Notes: generated from the letters alone by a model not told the origin. A stretch of DNA of 64,000 nucleotides from Fundidesulfovibrio magnetotacticus (GCF_013019105.1 NZ_BLTE01000013.1:62001-126000), one strand, 5' to 3'. Positions 27,433 to 36,139 are shown, counted from the first letter of the stretch. Program-made: numbers and translations.

Positions 27433-28488
27433 ATGGAGCCCGGAGCTCTCATCCCGGCGGCCGACGCCATTCCGGCATCGCCCTGGTTCTTCAGGGTCCT
27501 GCTGGACGCCACGTTCGCAGTTCACCTGATCTTCATGAACCTGATGTTCGGCCTGGCGCTCCTGGGCTTCGCCCGCGCCCTGCGCGACGCGCCCGGACTG
27601 GACCGGCAGGCGGGCCTGGCCCCCAACCTTACGGCCCTGGCCGTGAACCTGGGCGTGGCCCCGCTGCTCTTCGTGCAGACGCTTTACGGCCAGTTCTTCT
27701 ACGTGAGCTCCACGCTCATGGCCGTGTGGTGGTTCGGCGTGGTGCTGGCCGTCATGGGGGCCTACGCCCTGGCCTACCGCCAGAAGTACGCCTTCCACGC
27801 GGGCAGGGGGCCGGGCGTGTGGACCTGGGCGCTCATGTGCCTGCTGCTCCTCTACACCTCCTTGGCCCAGACCCACAACGCCGTGCTCCTGGTGCGCCCG
27901 GACCTCTGGCGCGGCTACTTCGCCGACCCCTCCGGGACCCTGACGGCCTGGGCCGATCCCACCGTGATCCCGCGATGGCTGCATTTCGTGCTGGCCTCCG
28001 TGGCCCTGGGCGGTCTGGCCCTGGCCATGATCGGCCACGGCCGCGCCAAACGGCGCGACCCCCACGGCGAGGAGATCCGCCGCGAGGGGCTGGCCTGGTT
28101 CTGCTGGGCCACGGTGCTCCAGGCCGGGGTGGGCTCCTGGTGGCTCATGGCCCTGCCCAGGAACATGATCCCGGCCTTCATGGGCGCGGACAAGGCCGCC
28201 ACGGGGCTGCTGGCCGCGGGCGTCGCGCTCACCCTGGCGGCGGTGGTCTTCGCCTTCCGGGGCAGGCTCATGGCCGCGGCCGGGGCGGGCGCGCTCACCG
28301 TGCTCGTGATGACGGCCCTGCGCGGCGTGCTGCGCAGCCTCTATCTGGACCCGCTCTTCGACCCGGCCACGCTCCCCGTGACGCCGGAGCCTTCCACCAC
28401 GGCCATGTTCCTGGGGTGCGTGGTTCTTTCGCTGGCGGTGATCCTGTGGGCGTCGGGCATGCCCAAGGTCGACCGGAAGGGGGCTTGA
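27433..28488 (+). CDS. cytochrome bd-like membrane subunit (small partner)
   Basis: 351 residues, almost entirely hydrophobic with about eight predicted spans. The first span holds a His in the pattern FAVHLIFMNLMFGLALLGF, like the haem-binding first helix of CydA-type proteins; LFVQTLYGQFFYVSSTLMAVWW follows. It has no haem c motif. It starts at ATG 27433, after AAGAGG, and ends four bases before the large subunit. Together they resemble the two membrane subunits of the cytochrome bd superfamily, where only one partner carries the full haem set. The function is inferred from this pairing. An upstream TTG at 27415 is less likely. Confidence 0.6.
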   Translation: MEPGALIPAADAIPASPWFFRVLLDATFAVHLIFMNLMFGLALLGFARALRDAPGLDRQAGLAPNLTALAVNLGVAPLLFVQTLYGQFFYVSSTLMAVWWFGVVLAVMGAYALAYRQKYAFHAGRGPGVWTWALMCLLLLYTSLAQTHNAVLLVRPDLWRGYFADPSGTLTAWADPTVIPRWLHFVLASVALGGLALAMIGHGRAKRRDPHGEEIRREGLAWFCWATVLQAGVGSWWLMALPRNMIPAFMGADKAATGLLAAGVALTLAAVVFAFRGRLMAAAGAGALTVLVMTALRGVLRSLYLDPLFDPATLPVTPEPSTTAMFLGCVVLSLAVILWASGMPKVDRKGA

Positions 28489-28492
28489 CGCC

Positions 28493-30979
28493 ATGGAATA
28501 TCCTGTCCTGCACTGGAACTACTGGGGCGGCGGACTGCTCATCGCCCTGGTGGCCACCATCCACGTGTTCATCGCCCACTTCGCCGTGGGCGGGGGCCTC
28601 TTCATCGCCGTCATGGAAACCAGGACCCAGCGTCTGGGGCTGACCAGCCTGCGCGACTACCTGCACCGCCACGCCCGGTTTTTCCTGGTGCTCACCATGG
28701 TGGTTGGCGGGCTCACGGGCGTGGGCATCTGGGCGGCCATCTCGGTGACGGCCCCGGCGGCCACCTCGGTGCTCATCCACTCCTTCGTGCTGGGCTGGGC
28801 CACGGAGTGGACCTTCTTCCTGGCCGAAATCGTGGTGCTCCTGGCCTACATGCGCTCCTTCGAGGGGGCGCGCTCCACGCGCAGGCTCGTGCTGGCCTGG
28901 CTCTATTTCGTCTTCGCCTGGGGCTCGCTGGCCGTGGTGCAGGGCTTCATCTCCTTCATGCTCACCCCGGGCGAGTGGCTCGTCACCCACCGTTTCTGGG
29001 ACGGCTTCTTCAACCCCACCTATTTCCCCGGCCTGGTGTTCCGCACGGCCATGGCCGCCGCACTGGCCGGTGCTTTCGGCCTCCTGACGGCCCAGGCTTC
29101 GGAAACGGAGAGCCAGCGCAAAAGCCTCTCGCGCTTCTGCGCCCTGTGGACCATCCTGCCCCTGCCCGTGGTGGTGGCGGCCGGTTGGTGGCACATCGCG
29201 GCGCTTACGCCCGGACAGCAGGCCCTGGCCCTGGGCCGCTCGCCCGAGGTGGCGGCTGGCATGCGCGTGTTCTGGTGGGCCGTGCCCGCCATGCTGGCGG
29301 GCGGCGCGCTCCTGGCCGGGGGGCTGCCCCGGCGCTGGGCCAGGCCCGCGTCCGTGGCCGTCCTTGCGGCCTCGTTCCTGTTCATCGGCTCCTACGAATA
29401 CATGCGCGAGGCCGCGCGCAGGCCCTACCTGGTCACGGGCCACGTCTACTCCAACGGCGTGCTCGTGGCCCAGGCCCCGGCGCTGAACGAGTCGGGCTTC
29501 CTGGCCAAGGCGCGCTGGTCGCGGGTGAAGCAGGTGACGCCCGAGAACCGCATCGAGGCCGGGCGGGAACTCTTCTACCTGCAATGCGCCAGCTGCCATT
29601 CGACAGGCGGGCCGCTCCTGGACATCCGGCCCCGCGCGGCCAAGTATTCGCTCACGGGGATGGAATCGCTGCTCACGGGCCTGGGCAAGATCGGGCGCTA
29701 CATGCCGCCCTTCTTCGGCAGCAAGGCCGAGAAGCAGGCCCTGGCCGCCTTCCTGGCCCAGGAGATCGGGGGCGACAGGCCCGCCAAGGCCGCAGCCCTG
29801 GCCCAGCTGCCCCCCGAGACTCCCGCGCCCTTCGCCGACGACGCCGAATACGTGCTCGTGGCCGCAGCCGACCGGGCCATCAGCATGTTCGAGCCCCACG
29901 ACGGCCGCATGGTCCTGGGCCTGCCCGCCCAGGGGCTCACGGCCCAGCTGGTGCGCCGGGGGCCGGGGCCGTCGCTGGTCACGAACGCCCGCGTCACCTG
30001 CGAGGTGGTGGGGCAGCCCGCCCTGACGCTCAAGGCCGAGGGCAACCGCTACCGCGCCCCCTACGTTTCTCTGTCGCCCTACGGGGCCGACGGATCCTTC
30101 AGGCCCTATCCCGTGGGCGTGGTGCGCGCCTGGGACGCCGAAGGCAAGACACTCCTGGCCGAGACCAAGGTGGTGCTGCCGGTCTCCTCGGAGATGGGCT
30201 GCAGGAACTGCCACGGCGGGGAGTGGTCCCACGGCGTGGGGGGCCTCTCCGAGGCCACCGTGCGCGACGTGCTCAAGGCCCACGACCGCCTGAGCCTCAC
30301 AGCGCTCGCCGGCCAGTCCGGCCCGTTGCGCTGCAAGGGCTGCCATTCGGGCGAGGGCAAGGGCCGGGCCATGAACCTCTCGGCCTCCATGCACGGCCTG
30401 CACGCGGTCTATCTGGCCGGGCGCGGGGCCGACGCCTGCAACCTGTGCCACCCCACCGACCCCATGGGCGCGACGCGCGCCCTGCGCGACCCGCATCCGG
30501 CCGCCGGGCTCGACTGCACCAGCTGCCACGGGGCCATGGAGGACCACGCCCTCTCGCTGCTCGTCCGCGAGGAGCAGCAGGGCGTGGCGGCCGCCAAGCC
30601 GCTCATGGCCCTCATCAAGCCCCGCGAGGGCGCGCCCGTTCCGCGTGAACCCTGGGTGAACGAGCCCAAATGCGTCACTTGCCACACGGGCTACAAGGCC
30701 CCCGAACAGGCCCAGGCCTACGGCGTCTGGACCAAGGACGCCGGGGACCTCTTCAAGGCCAAGCCCGACGACATGGGGGCGCTCACCTGCGCCGACTGCC
30801 ACGGCGCGGCCCACTCGGTCTATCCGGCGGTGAACCCCTACGGAGCGGACCGCGACAACCTGCAACCCCTGCAATACCAGAAGCTCGCGCGGGCCATGGG
30901 CGGCAAGAAGAACTGCCAGAGCTGCCACCGCGAGGCCATGGACACGGCGGCGCATCACCCGGGCATGGGCGTGGAGTAG
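28493..30979 (+). CDS. CydA-like membrane protein fused to cytochrome c with eight haem c motifs
   Basis: 828 residues. The first ~330 are membrane-embedded. The first span LVATIHVFIAHFAVGGGLFI and the following MET mirror CydA helix 1, so His24 corresponds to the CydA haem-ligand His. VVGGLTGVGIW and ATEWTFFLAEI (Glu105, Glu112) recall the CydA TG motif and acidic proton-path residues. The usual second His is Arg in FPGLVFRTAMAA. A class I cytochrome c domain follows (CASCH at 365-369, MPPFFG as Met ligand). Seven more CxxCH motifs lie between ~570 and ~810 (RN, KG, NL, TS, VT, AD, QS inside CxxCH). The periplasmic haem wire probably passes electrons to or from the membrane haems. Confidence 0.78.
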   Translation: MEYPVLHWNYWGGGLLIALVATIHVFIAHFAVGGGLFIAVMETRTQRLGLTSLRDYLHRHARFFLVLTMVVGGLTGVGIWAAISVTAPAATSVLIHSFVLGWATEWTFFLAEIVVLLAYMRSFEGARSTRRLVLAWLYFVFAWGSLAVVQGFISFMLTPGEWLVTHRFWDGFFNPTYFPGLVFRTAMAAALAGAFGLLTAQASETESQRKSLSRFCALWTILPLPVVVAAGWWHIAALTPGQQALALGRSPEVAAGMRVFWWAVPAMLAGGALLAGGLPRRWARPASVAVLAASFLFIGSYEYMREAARRPYLVTGHVYSNGVLVAQAPALNESGFLAKARWSRVKQVTPENRIEAGRELFYLQCASCHSTGGPLLDIRPRAAKYSLTGMESLLTGLGKIGRYMPPFFGSKAEKQALAAFLAQEIGGDRPAKAAALAQLPPETPAPFADDAEYVLVAAADRAISMFEPHDGRMVLGLPAQGLTAQLVRRGPGPSLVTNARVTCEVVGQPALTLKAEGNRYRAPYVSLSPYGADGSFRPYPVGVVRAWDAEGKTLLAETKVVLPVSSEMGCRNCHGGEWSHGVGGLSEATVRDVLKAHDRLSLTALAGQSGPLRCKGCHSGEGKGRAMNLSASMHGLHAVYLAGRGADACNLCHPTDPMGATRALRDPHPAAGLDCTSCHGAMEDHALSLLVREEQQGVAAAKPLMALIKPREGAPVPREPWVNEPKCVTCHTGYKAPEQAQAYGVWTKDAGDLFKAKPDDMGALTCADCHGAAHSVYPAVNPYGADRDNLQPLQYQKLARAMGGKKNCQSCHREAMDTAAHHPGMGVE

Positions 30980-31115
30980 GGGAGAGGTCGGCTACAGGGC
31001 CTTGCCGCCGACCGGCGGCGCGGTCCGGGGGGAGATGGCCCTTAATGCAGTGAGCCCGGTGGGCGACGGCGCATGTGCGGCCATGGAACGGCGGTGGGCC
31101 TGGGTGGGCCCCTCA

Positions 31116-31463
31116 GGGTATAAACCTGACAGCCCCTCTCGAAAGAGGAGGTGGTCATGCCGACCCTGGCTGGGGTACGCGTGGAGTTGCGAAGCTTCAC
31201 CCAACCCTAACCGAGGAGATCGTCATGACCAACGGCGAGAAAGTAGCACGAAGGAAACTGGCCTTGCTGGAGCTGGCGAAGGAGCTGGGCAATGTGAGTA
31301 GTGCGTGCAAGCTCATCGGGTATTCGCGGTAGTGACCTTCCCTGCGCCGCCTTCCGCGAAGGCCTTCTTAAAGGCATCGAGGCGAACACAGACGAATCGG
31401 GAGAAGCAGCTTAAAAGCTGCCCCGCCAGGGCGGCGGTGTCAGGCAATAACCTTCATTGTACA
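31116..31463 (+). mobile_element. internally deleted IS481-family element, left copy
   Basis: About 350 bp homologous to the two ends of the element at 32733-34013 but in opposite orientation. It keeps the start region (GACCCTGGCTGGG, GTGGAGTTGCGAAGCTTCA, GGAGATCGTCATGACCA) and the first ~35 codons of the transposase from ATG 31225 (ARRKLALLELAKELGNV), then jumps to the last bases of the gene (ACAGACGAATCGGGAGAA) and the terminal CAGGCAATAACC near 31441-31452. The transposase core is missing, so it can move only in trans, if at all. The outer repeat at ~31116 is degenerate. Confidence 0.75.
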
Positions 31464-31493
31464 CTTGCTCCCGATTTCGAGCCCGGTCCCGAG

Positions 31494-32615
31494 CTAGCTT
31501 TCCACACACTCCTCGGGAATAGAATACCACACTGTTTCATCAAATATTTCTTTTCCATAATGGGCAACATAATGCTTGTAGCCGGGCAACGTGGTACGCA
31601 GAAGTTCGGGGATCGTGGCAAACTCGGCCGCTGAGTGATAAATACAGATTGCCAACTGTGGCCTGTGCTCGCGTATTGTTTCCTCGGCGCCTTCGAGGAT
31701 CGCAGTCTCAGATCCTTCGACATCCAGCTTGATCAGATCGATTTTTTTTAAACCATTTGTTCGAACATATTCGTCAAGAGTGATGGCTGGGACACTCAAT
31801 CCCGTTTGATTTGGAGTGCCCTCTCTGGTGCTTGACGCACTTCCCAGAGGGGTCAACTCGACTAAGCAATTTGAGCGCCACAGAGCCCGGGCCTCCAGCT
31901 TTCTTGACGGTCCGGCAAATTGATTACGAAGGTTGAATTTCTCGACATTTGATTGATCCGCCTCAAAACCGATGACTAGTGCCCCAGGTGGCATTTTTTG
32001 CAGAAAGTCCTCGGTTGTTTTTCCGTCAAACACTCCTCCGTCAATGGCTGTATAGACCTTGTTCCAGTTGACGTATCTGAGATATTGCCCTCCTTTGTCC
32101 AGTATGGAGTCAGGTGTTTTGTACACGTCGGCCTGCTGTCTTCGCGGTACAAACATGCAGCGCATCGCATAGCACACCTTATACGTTTCCCGTGAAGAGT
32201 AGTCTTCCAGGCTTTGCAGGTTTGCTTCGACTGTCGGCGCGTAATGTTTTTGTTGGTCATCATTGAAAAGAGATCGATTCATCGGGTCAGCATTGCAAAT
32301 TATGTAGTTCCTCACGGCGGCATCAATAAGGATTTTTTCAATATCTGGCCAAAAGGCCGACGCAATGATAACAATGTCTACCTTTCGCGCTAGACTTTTG
32401 TTGTCTGCAAAGACATATATTGGAGAACCATCCTGGCTTCCTTTATTGAAGCTATCAAAATAGAAATCGAAAGAGATGTCAGGACGACACTTTTTTAAAG
32501 CGAGGACCACTCCTTGCCCCACTTTTCCGGTTCCGTAAACTGCCACGTTTATTCGGGCAGGGAGTGATGTGACATCACTAATAAATTCAGCATACAGTTC
32601 AGCACAAGCGCTCAT
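31494..32615 (-). CDS. FkbM-family methyltransferase with N-terminal Rossmann-like module
   Basis: 373 residues in AT-richer DNA. Residues ~18-105 form a module (VAVYGTGKVGQGVVLAL, FDFYFDSFNKGSQDG, DIVIIASAFWPDIEKIL) that also occurs at the N-terminus of the methyltransferase gene at 4346-5890. The C-terminal ~220 residues are FkbM type: IDGGVFDGKTTEDFL, LVIGFEADQSNVEKF, ITLDEYVRTNGLKKIDLIKL, then DVEGSE and RPQLAICIYH. Such enzymes O-methylate sugars or glycan-linked groups. ATG at 32615 has GGAGGTG directly upstream. The gene sits alone between inverted IS481 remnants and has its own promoter, which suggests transfer. It may modify the same glycan as the 1-23 kb operons. Confidence 0.8.
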   Translation of the reverse strand: MSACAELYAEFISDVTSLPARINVAVYGTGKVGQGVVLALKKCRPDISFDFYFDSFNKGSQDGSPIYVFADNKSLARKVDIVIIASAFWPDIEKILIDAAVRNYIICNADPMNRSLFNDDQQKHYAPTVEANLQSLEDYSSRETYKVCYAMRCMFVPRRQQADVYKTPDSILDKGGQYLRYVNWNKVYTAIDGGVFDGKTTEDFLQKMPPGALVIGFEADQSNVEKFNLRNQFAGPSRKLEARALWRSNCLVELTPLGSASSTREGTPNQTGLSVPAITLDEYVRTNGLKKIDLIKLDVEGSETAILEGAEETIREHRPQLAICIYHSAAEFATIPELLRTTLPGYKHYVAHYGKEIFDETVWYSIPEECVES

Positions 32616-32701
32616 TACACCTCCGGAAGCGAATGGAATTGGCCATTCGCCATGCACACCCGTCAATTTAATTGAAATAGTGAAATATTACATCTTGTTA
32701 A

Positions 32702-32730
32702 ATCATGTTCCAATTGAATGCTTTTGTCAA
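32702..32730 (-). promoter_or_regulatory. sigma-70 promoter of the FkbM gene
   Basis: On the minus strand a perfect TTGACA (32730-32725) and CATGAT (32707-32702) are separated by 17 bp, 87 bp upstream of the ATG. The -35 box lies just inside the terminal sequence of the right IS481 copy (which begins at ~32733), so the promoter may have been created or brought by the insertion. Confidence 0.6.
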
Positions 32731-32732
32731 GT

Positions 32733-34013
32733 TGTACAGTGATGGTTATTGCCTGGCGCCGCCTCCCTGGCGGGGCAGCTTTTAAGCTGATTCTCCCGAT
32801 TCGTCTGTGTTTGCCTCGCTTCCTTCAAAAAGGCCTTCGAGGAGGTCGGGGCAGGGTGTCCTTCCGTTCATGTCTCGGTCCTGGTGCGGGCGCTCCCGGC
32901 TGTAGTGCTGGAGATACGATTCCTGTGTTTTCTGCATCTCCTCCATTGATTCATGCCAAATCTGCCTGCCTTGAATCCGAAAATGCTCTTCGAACAATGT
33001 CCGGTGCAGGCGCTAAACGAAGTCGTTGCTTTGCGGGCGGCGAACCATGATCGTTCTGTGCTCGACGCCTTCGAGCTGAAGGAACAGCTCATGTGGGTGC
33101 TTGTCCGGTCTGCCACGGAACTCGCGCCCATTGTCCGAGAGGATCGTTTCGACCCGGGCGTTGTGCTCCTCAAAGAACGGAAGAACGTCCTCGTTGAGCA
33201 CATGCGCCGCGGTCAGCGGCAGCTTCCTGGTGTACAGTCGAACCAAGCTTACCTGCTATGGCAGTCGATGACCGACTGCAGGTAGAACCGGCCAACGCTT
33301 TTGAGCGAGCCCACCATGAAGGTGTCCACGGACACCAAATCGCCCGTGTGGCTGGCCTCGATGTGCCGGGCGCGGAACTCCGGGCTAACGCGCTTCAGAA
33401 GTCTGATCTGCTCGTTGGACCGCTTCAGCTTTTGCCCGCGCACGCTTTCTTCCAGGCGCATGAGCCGTTCGTGTTTGGTCAACAGGCCATGACGGCTCCA
33501 AGCCCCTCGGACTTCGGCAGAGCTGACCTGGATGCCCTGAAGAGCCAGATACGGCGCTACGGGCAGTGGGCCATGCGTGGGGTGTACGTCAGGCAGTAAT
33601 CCAGAAAGGCCTTTTCCACGGAGTCCTCCACACGGTTCGGGTGCGGTCCGCGTGGCCCAGGGGGCGATCCAACAGCCCTTCGGCTTCTTACGTCGGGAAA
33701 TTGCGGCGAATCTCGTAAAACAGCTGTCGCGAATAGCCGACGAGCTTGCACGCTTTGCTCACATGGCCCAACTCGGTGGCCAACTCTAGCAAGCTCAGCT
33801 TCTTCCGTGCTACTTTCTGATCGGTGGTCATGACGATCTCCTTGGTTAGGGTGCCTGAAGCTTCGCAACTCCACGGCTATCCCAGACAGGGTCGGCATGC
33901 CCACCTCCGCTTTCGAGGGAAAACAGTAAAAATATAACCATCTCAGCACAGTCAAGCCAATGATGCCCGCCCATAGGGTGGGGGGGCTGTCAGGTTATAA
34001 CCATCTCACTTCA
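32733..34013 (-). mobile_element. IS481-family insertion sequence, right copy, full length but inactive
   Basis: About 1.28 kb. Its ends are imperfect inverted repeats: TGTACAGTGATGGTTATTGC at 32733-32752, and on the minus strand TGAAGTGAGATGGTTATAAC from 34013. The transposase runs on the minus strand and is broken (see the pseudogene entry). A second copy of the GATGGTTATA box is present near 33935-33945, possibly from an earlier rearrangement of the end. I could not define a target-site duplication. It is inverted relative to the deleted copy at 31116-31463. Confidence 0.75.
32782..33831 (-). pseudogene. IS481-family transposase, frameshifted
   Basis: Starts at ATG 33831 with TDQKVARKKLSLLELATELG and GYSRQLFYEIRRNFPT, then hits a TAA where the family continues with YGAEGLLDR. 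It resumes in another frame (TKHERLMRLEESVRGQ, GDLVSVDTFMVGSL, VIDCHSR), shifts again to RVETILSDNGREFRGRPDKH, the DDE region, and after another stop ends with ERPHQDRDMNGRTPC and SEANTDESGESA. Several small deletions and at least two in-frame stops make it nonfunctional. The DDE core is still recognisable as an integrase-like rve domain. Confidence 0.8.
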
Positions 34014-34030
34014 GATGAGCGCCGCCAACA

Positions 34031-34441
34031 CTAGAGGAATAGCTTGCGCGAAAGATACGGTCCGGACAGGAGCGTGATGGGCACGAGCGGCCAGAGGCGT
34101 CCCCGGAAGAGGTCGTAGTCCGCCAGCAGGGCGGAGAGGGGCAGGCCCCGGGCCAATCCGAAGCCGAACTCGAAAGCCAGGGTGGCCAGGCACCAGAAGA
34201 GTCCCACGCCCAGGAGCGACGCCGTGTCCCGCACGTTGCCCCGGCGCACGAACCAGCGCGCGGCCCACAGAAAAATCAGGCAGAGGAACACCGTGCACAC
34301 CGCCCGGGCCAGGGTGTCGCCCAGGCGCGGGGTGAGCAGGAACTCGCGCGCCGCGCCGCAGGCAACGGCGCAGGCCAGGAAGGAGAGCCACAGGCCGAAG
34401 GCCTGAAGGTAGAGCGGGAATCCCCGGAGCGTCTGGGTCAT
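34031..34441 (-). CDS. small integral membrane protein
   Basis: 136 residues with four predicted spans (LQAFGLWLSFLACAVACG, AVCTVFLCLIFLWAARWFV, LLGVGLFWCLATLAFEFGFG, LWPLVPITLLSG). I do not recognise a family. ATG at 34441 has a weak purine-rich site upstream; an ATG at 34465 in frame has none. The gene is GC-rich like the chromosome and starts immediately beyond the IS481 end, so the insertion lies just downstream of its stop codon. Confidence 0.6.
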   Translation of the reverse strand: MTQTLRGFPLYLQAFGLWLSFLACAVACGAAREFLLTPRLGDTLARAVCTVFLCLIFLWAARWFVRRGNVRDTASLLGVGLFWCLATLAFEFGFGLARGLPLSALLADYDLFRGRLWPLVPITLLSGPYLSRKLFL

Positions 34442-34525
34442 GCGTCCATCCGGAGGGTGCGGCATCGCCCGGAGGGCGGGATCAGTTGTTCATCGCGTGC
34501 CGGGCATTCCGGCGTCCAAAGAGAA

Positions 34526-34551
34526 ACGGGGCCGCCTTTCGGCGGCCCCGT
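34526..34551 (-). terminator. 11-bp perfect hairpin, first of two identical copies
   Basis: Arms 34526-34536 and 34541-34551 enclose a TTTC loop. On the minus strand the hairpin is followed by TTTCTCTTT, so it may serve as the terminator for the transcript that comes from the NifU-like gene. An identical 26-bp copy lies at 34681-34706. Confidence 0.6.
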
Positions 34552-34680
34552 CAGCCTGATGACAAACCCCGAAGCGGGGCTTGTTAGAGTCGCTAACGGG
34601 CGGCAAAGCCGCCCTGCTCCAGGCTGCGCTCCGCGCAGGGCTGCTGAATAAGCCGCAAAGCCGACTTTTTCAGCAGCCTC
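34552..34680. repeat. palindrome-rich segment between two identical hairpins
   Basis: Within 129 bp there are several nested palindromes: 34562-34584 (10-bp arms with one wobble, loop AAG), 34598-34614 (GGGCGGC, loop AAA, GCCGCCC), and an outer pair GGCTGCTGAA (34639-34648) with TTCAGCAGCC (34669-34678). No open reading frame is convincing. It looks like a small repeat or MITE-like insertion. Confidence 0.55.
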
Positions 34681-34706
34681 ACGGGGCCGCCTTTCGGCGG
34701 CCCCGT
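34681..34706 (-). terminator. 11-bp perfect hairpin, second identical copy
   Basis: Arms 34681-34691 and 34696-34706 with a TTTC loop, 20 bp downstream of the NifU-like gene stop. It is identical to 34526-34551 but without a T tract on the minus strand side. Confidence 0.5.
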
Positions 34707-34725
34707 TCCGGGCAGTGTTTCGCCG

Positions 34726-35085
34726 TTAGGCGGCCATCTTCTTCTCGTAGTCGCGCAGGGCGAGCTTGAGAGCGCCGATGGTGAAAACGTCGCAGTCGTA
34801 GTCGTCCTTGACCACGGCGAGGTGGGGACGGAGGTCGGCGTTGGTCATGGGGTAGAGGTCGTAGATGGACATGCCCTTGATCATGGAGATCAGCGCGGCC
34901 AGACACTGGCGGCTGTAGAAGCAGCCCTCGGCCTTGCCGCCGGCTTCCTCGACCTTCTCATCGACGATGCGAAGCTGCAACGTGATGGCCTTTTTGCAGG
35001 TCGTGCAGCCGTGCACGCCTTCGGCGTTGAAATTATCGACGGGACGAATCAGCTGGGCGAACGAATCCTTCACGCGAGTGCTCAT
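34726..35085 (-). CDS. NifU/IscU-like protein
   Basis: 119 residues. The central part (CTTCKKAITLQLRIVDEKVEEAGGKAEG followed by CFYSRQCLAALISMIKG; cysteines near 27, 30, 55 and 61) resembles the scaffold fold of IscU/NifU proteins, in which spaced cysteines hold a nascent iron-sulfur cluster. It is shorter than IscU and lacks the chaperone-binding LPPVK motif. ATG at 35085 follows AGG. It stands alone, with no cysteine desulfurase nearby, so a role in cluster assembly is only a possibility. Confidence 0.55.
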   Translation of the reverse strand: MSTRVKDSFAQLIRPVDNFNAEGVHGCTTCKKAITLQLRIVDEKVEEAGGKAEGCFYSRQCLAALISMIKGMSIYDLYPMTNADLRPHLAVVKDDYDCDVFTIGALKLALRDYEKKMAA

Positions 35086-35569
35086 GGCGAATACCTATAT
35101 TGTATGAAAAAAAGCGTTGCTACCAAGGCGGTCGGGATTAAACGCACCGATCGCCGAGGCGGCGCAAGGACTGGATTGGAAAAGGGTCCAAAAGGTTCAG
35201 TCGAAATGCGTCGCCGCGTTCCTCACCACTGCCGACCCCTCCATAACCTCACGTTTTGACACCCGTCAACGGGAAAAAGTGGGCAAATGAAAAAAATCAC
35301 AATCAACAGGCTTGGCGATATGCGCTCGTGCCGGATAACATGCTGAAATCGCGGAGGATCAACCGGCCCTTTTGCTCAGGTCGTCGGGTTCCGGCACTCC
35401 GGGGCGTCGGTCGTTTCCGGCTGGCGAAAGCCCTTCGTGCCAAGCGCGGCGGGGCTTGCCAGGGGATGGGGGGCGTACGGCGTTCAGCGGTCCGCGCGGC
35501 GCGGGTTTCTTCGGGAGGCTTGCCAGCGCGCCCGGGCGGTCATAAAGGCTTTGCAGGAGACGCCCGGAC
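35086..35569. other. intergenic region
   Basis: 484 bp between divergent genes. The section near 35095-35115 and 35260-35350 is AT-richer and should contain the promoters for the NifU-like and YkgJ-like genes. Frames open on both strands between 35256 and 35583 have atypical, Arg/Gly-rich composition and no ribosome sites. I see no other gene. Confidence 0.4.
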
Positions 35570-36139
35570 ATGAACCAGACCAAGGACGCCTACGTCTGCG
35601 CCCGTTGCGCGGCGGTAGGCGCCACCTGCTGCCGCCTCAACCCGGGCCAGGAAGATATCTGCTTCCCGGTCTCGGAACTGGAGCGCCAGCGCATCGTGGA
35701 GTACGGGCCCCGGCTGGGGGGGCTCACCGGGGCGCCAAACTCCAAGTCCTTCTTGGACAACCTGCGCAGGCTCTTCCCCGGGGACCGCGCCCTGGTGACG
35801 CGGCGCTTCCCGCCCCACGGCGAGCATCTGCGCCTGGCCACGCGGCCCGACGGGGCCTGCGCCTTCCTGGCCCCGGACGGCTGCGTGCTGCCCCGGGAGG
35901 CAAGGCCTTATTATTGCCGTCTCTTTCCGTTTTGGATATCGGCAGGGGCCGTCACGGCGTTCGAGGCGCGGGGCTGCCTGGCCTGCACCGAGGCCCGCAC
36001 CGTGGCGGGCATGCTGGAACTCTTGGGAATGACCCCGGCAAACGTCCGGGAATTGCACGGGCGGTTGCGCCTGGCCTGGGGCCTCGTCCCCGGGGGGCCG
36101 GAGGAGCCGCTTCCGGCCAAAGTGGAGAACAATGCGTAA
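35570..36139 (+). CDS. YkgJ-type cysteine-cluster protein
   Basis: 189 residues. The N-terminal CARCAAVGATCCRL and later GCVLPREARPYYCRLFPFW are the spaced cysteine clusters of the YkgJ/CxxCxxCC family (predicted zinc or iron-sulfur binding), and CLACTEAR adds another pair. The function of the family is unknown. ATG at 35570; the 3' end overlaps the penicillin-binding protein gene by eight bases, suggesting a shared transcript. Confidence 0.75.
   Translation: MNQTKDAYVCARCAAVGATCCRLNPGQEDICFPVSELERQRIVEYGPRLGGLTGAPNSKSFLDNLRRLFPGDRALVTRRFPPHGEHLRLATRPDGACAFLAPDGCVLPREARPYYCRLFPFWISAGAVTAFEARGCLACTEARTVAGMLELLGMTPANVRELHGRLRLAWGLVPGGPEEPLPAKVENNA

Noticed and set aside
28295-30958. Very long minus-strand frame opposite the multihaem cytochrome gene
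   Set aside because: Shadow of the plus-strand gene, which has eight haem motifs and clear membrane spans.
35256-35583. Frames on both strands between the NifU-like and YkgJ-like genes
   Set aside because: Atypical Arg/Gly-rich translations without ribosome sites.
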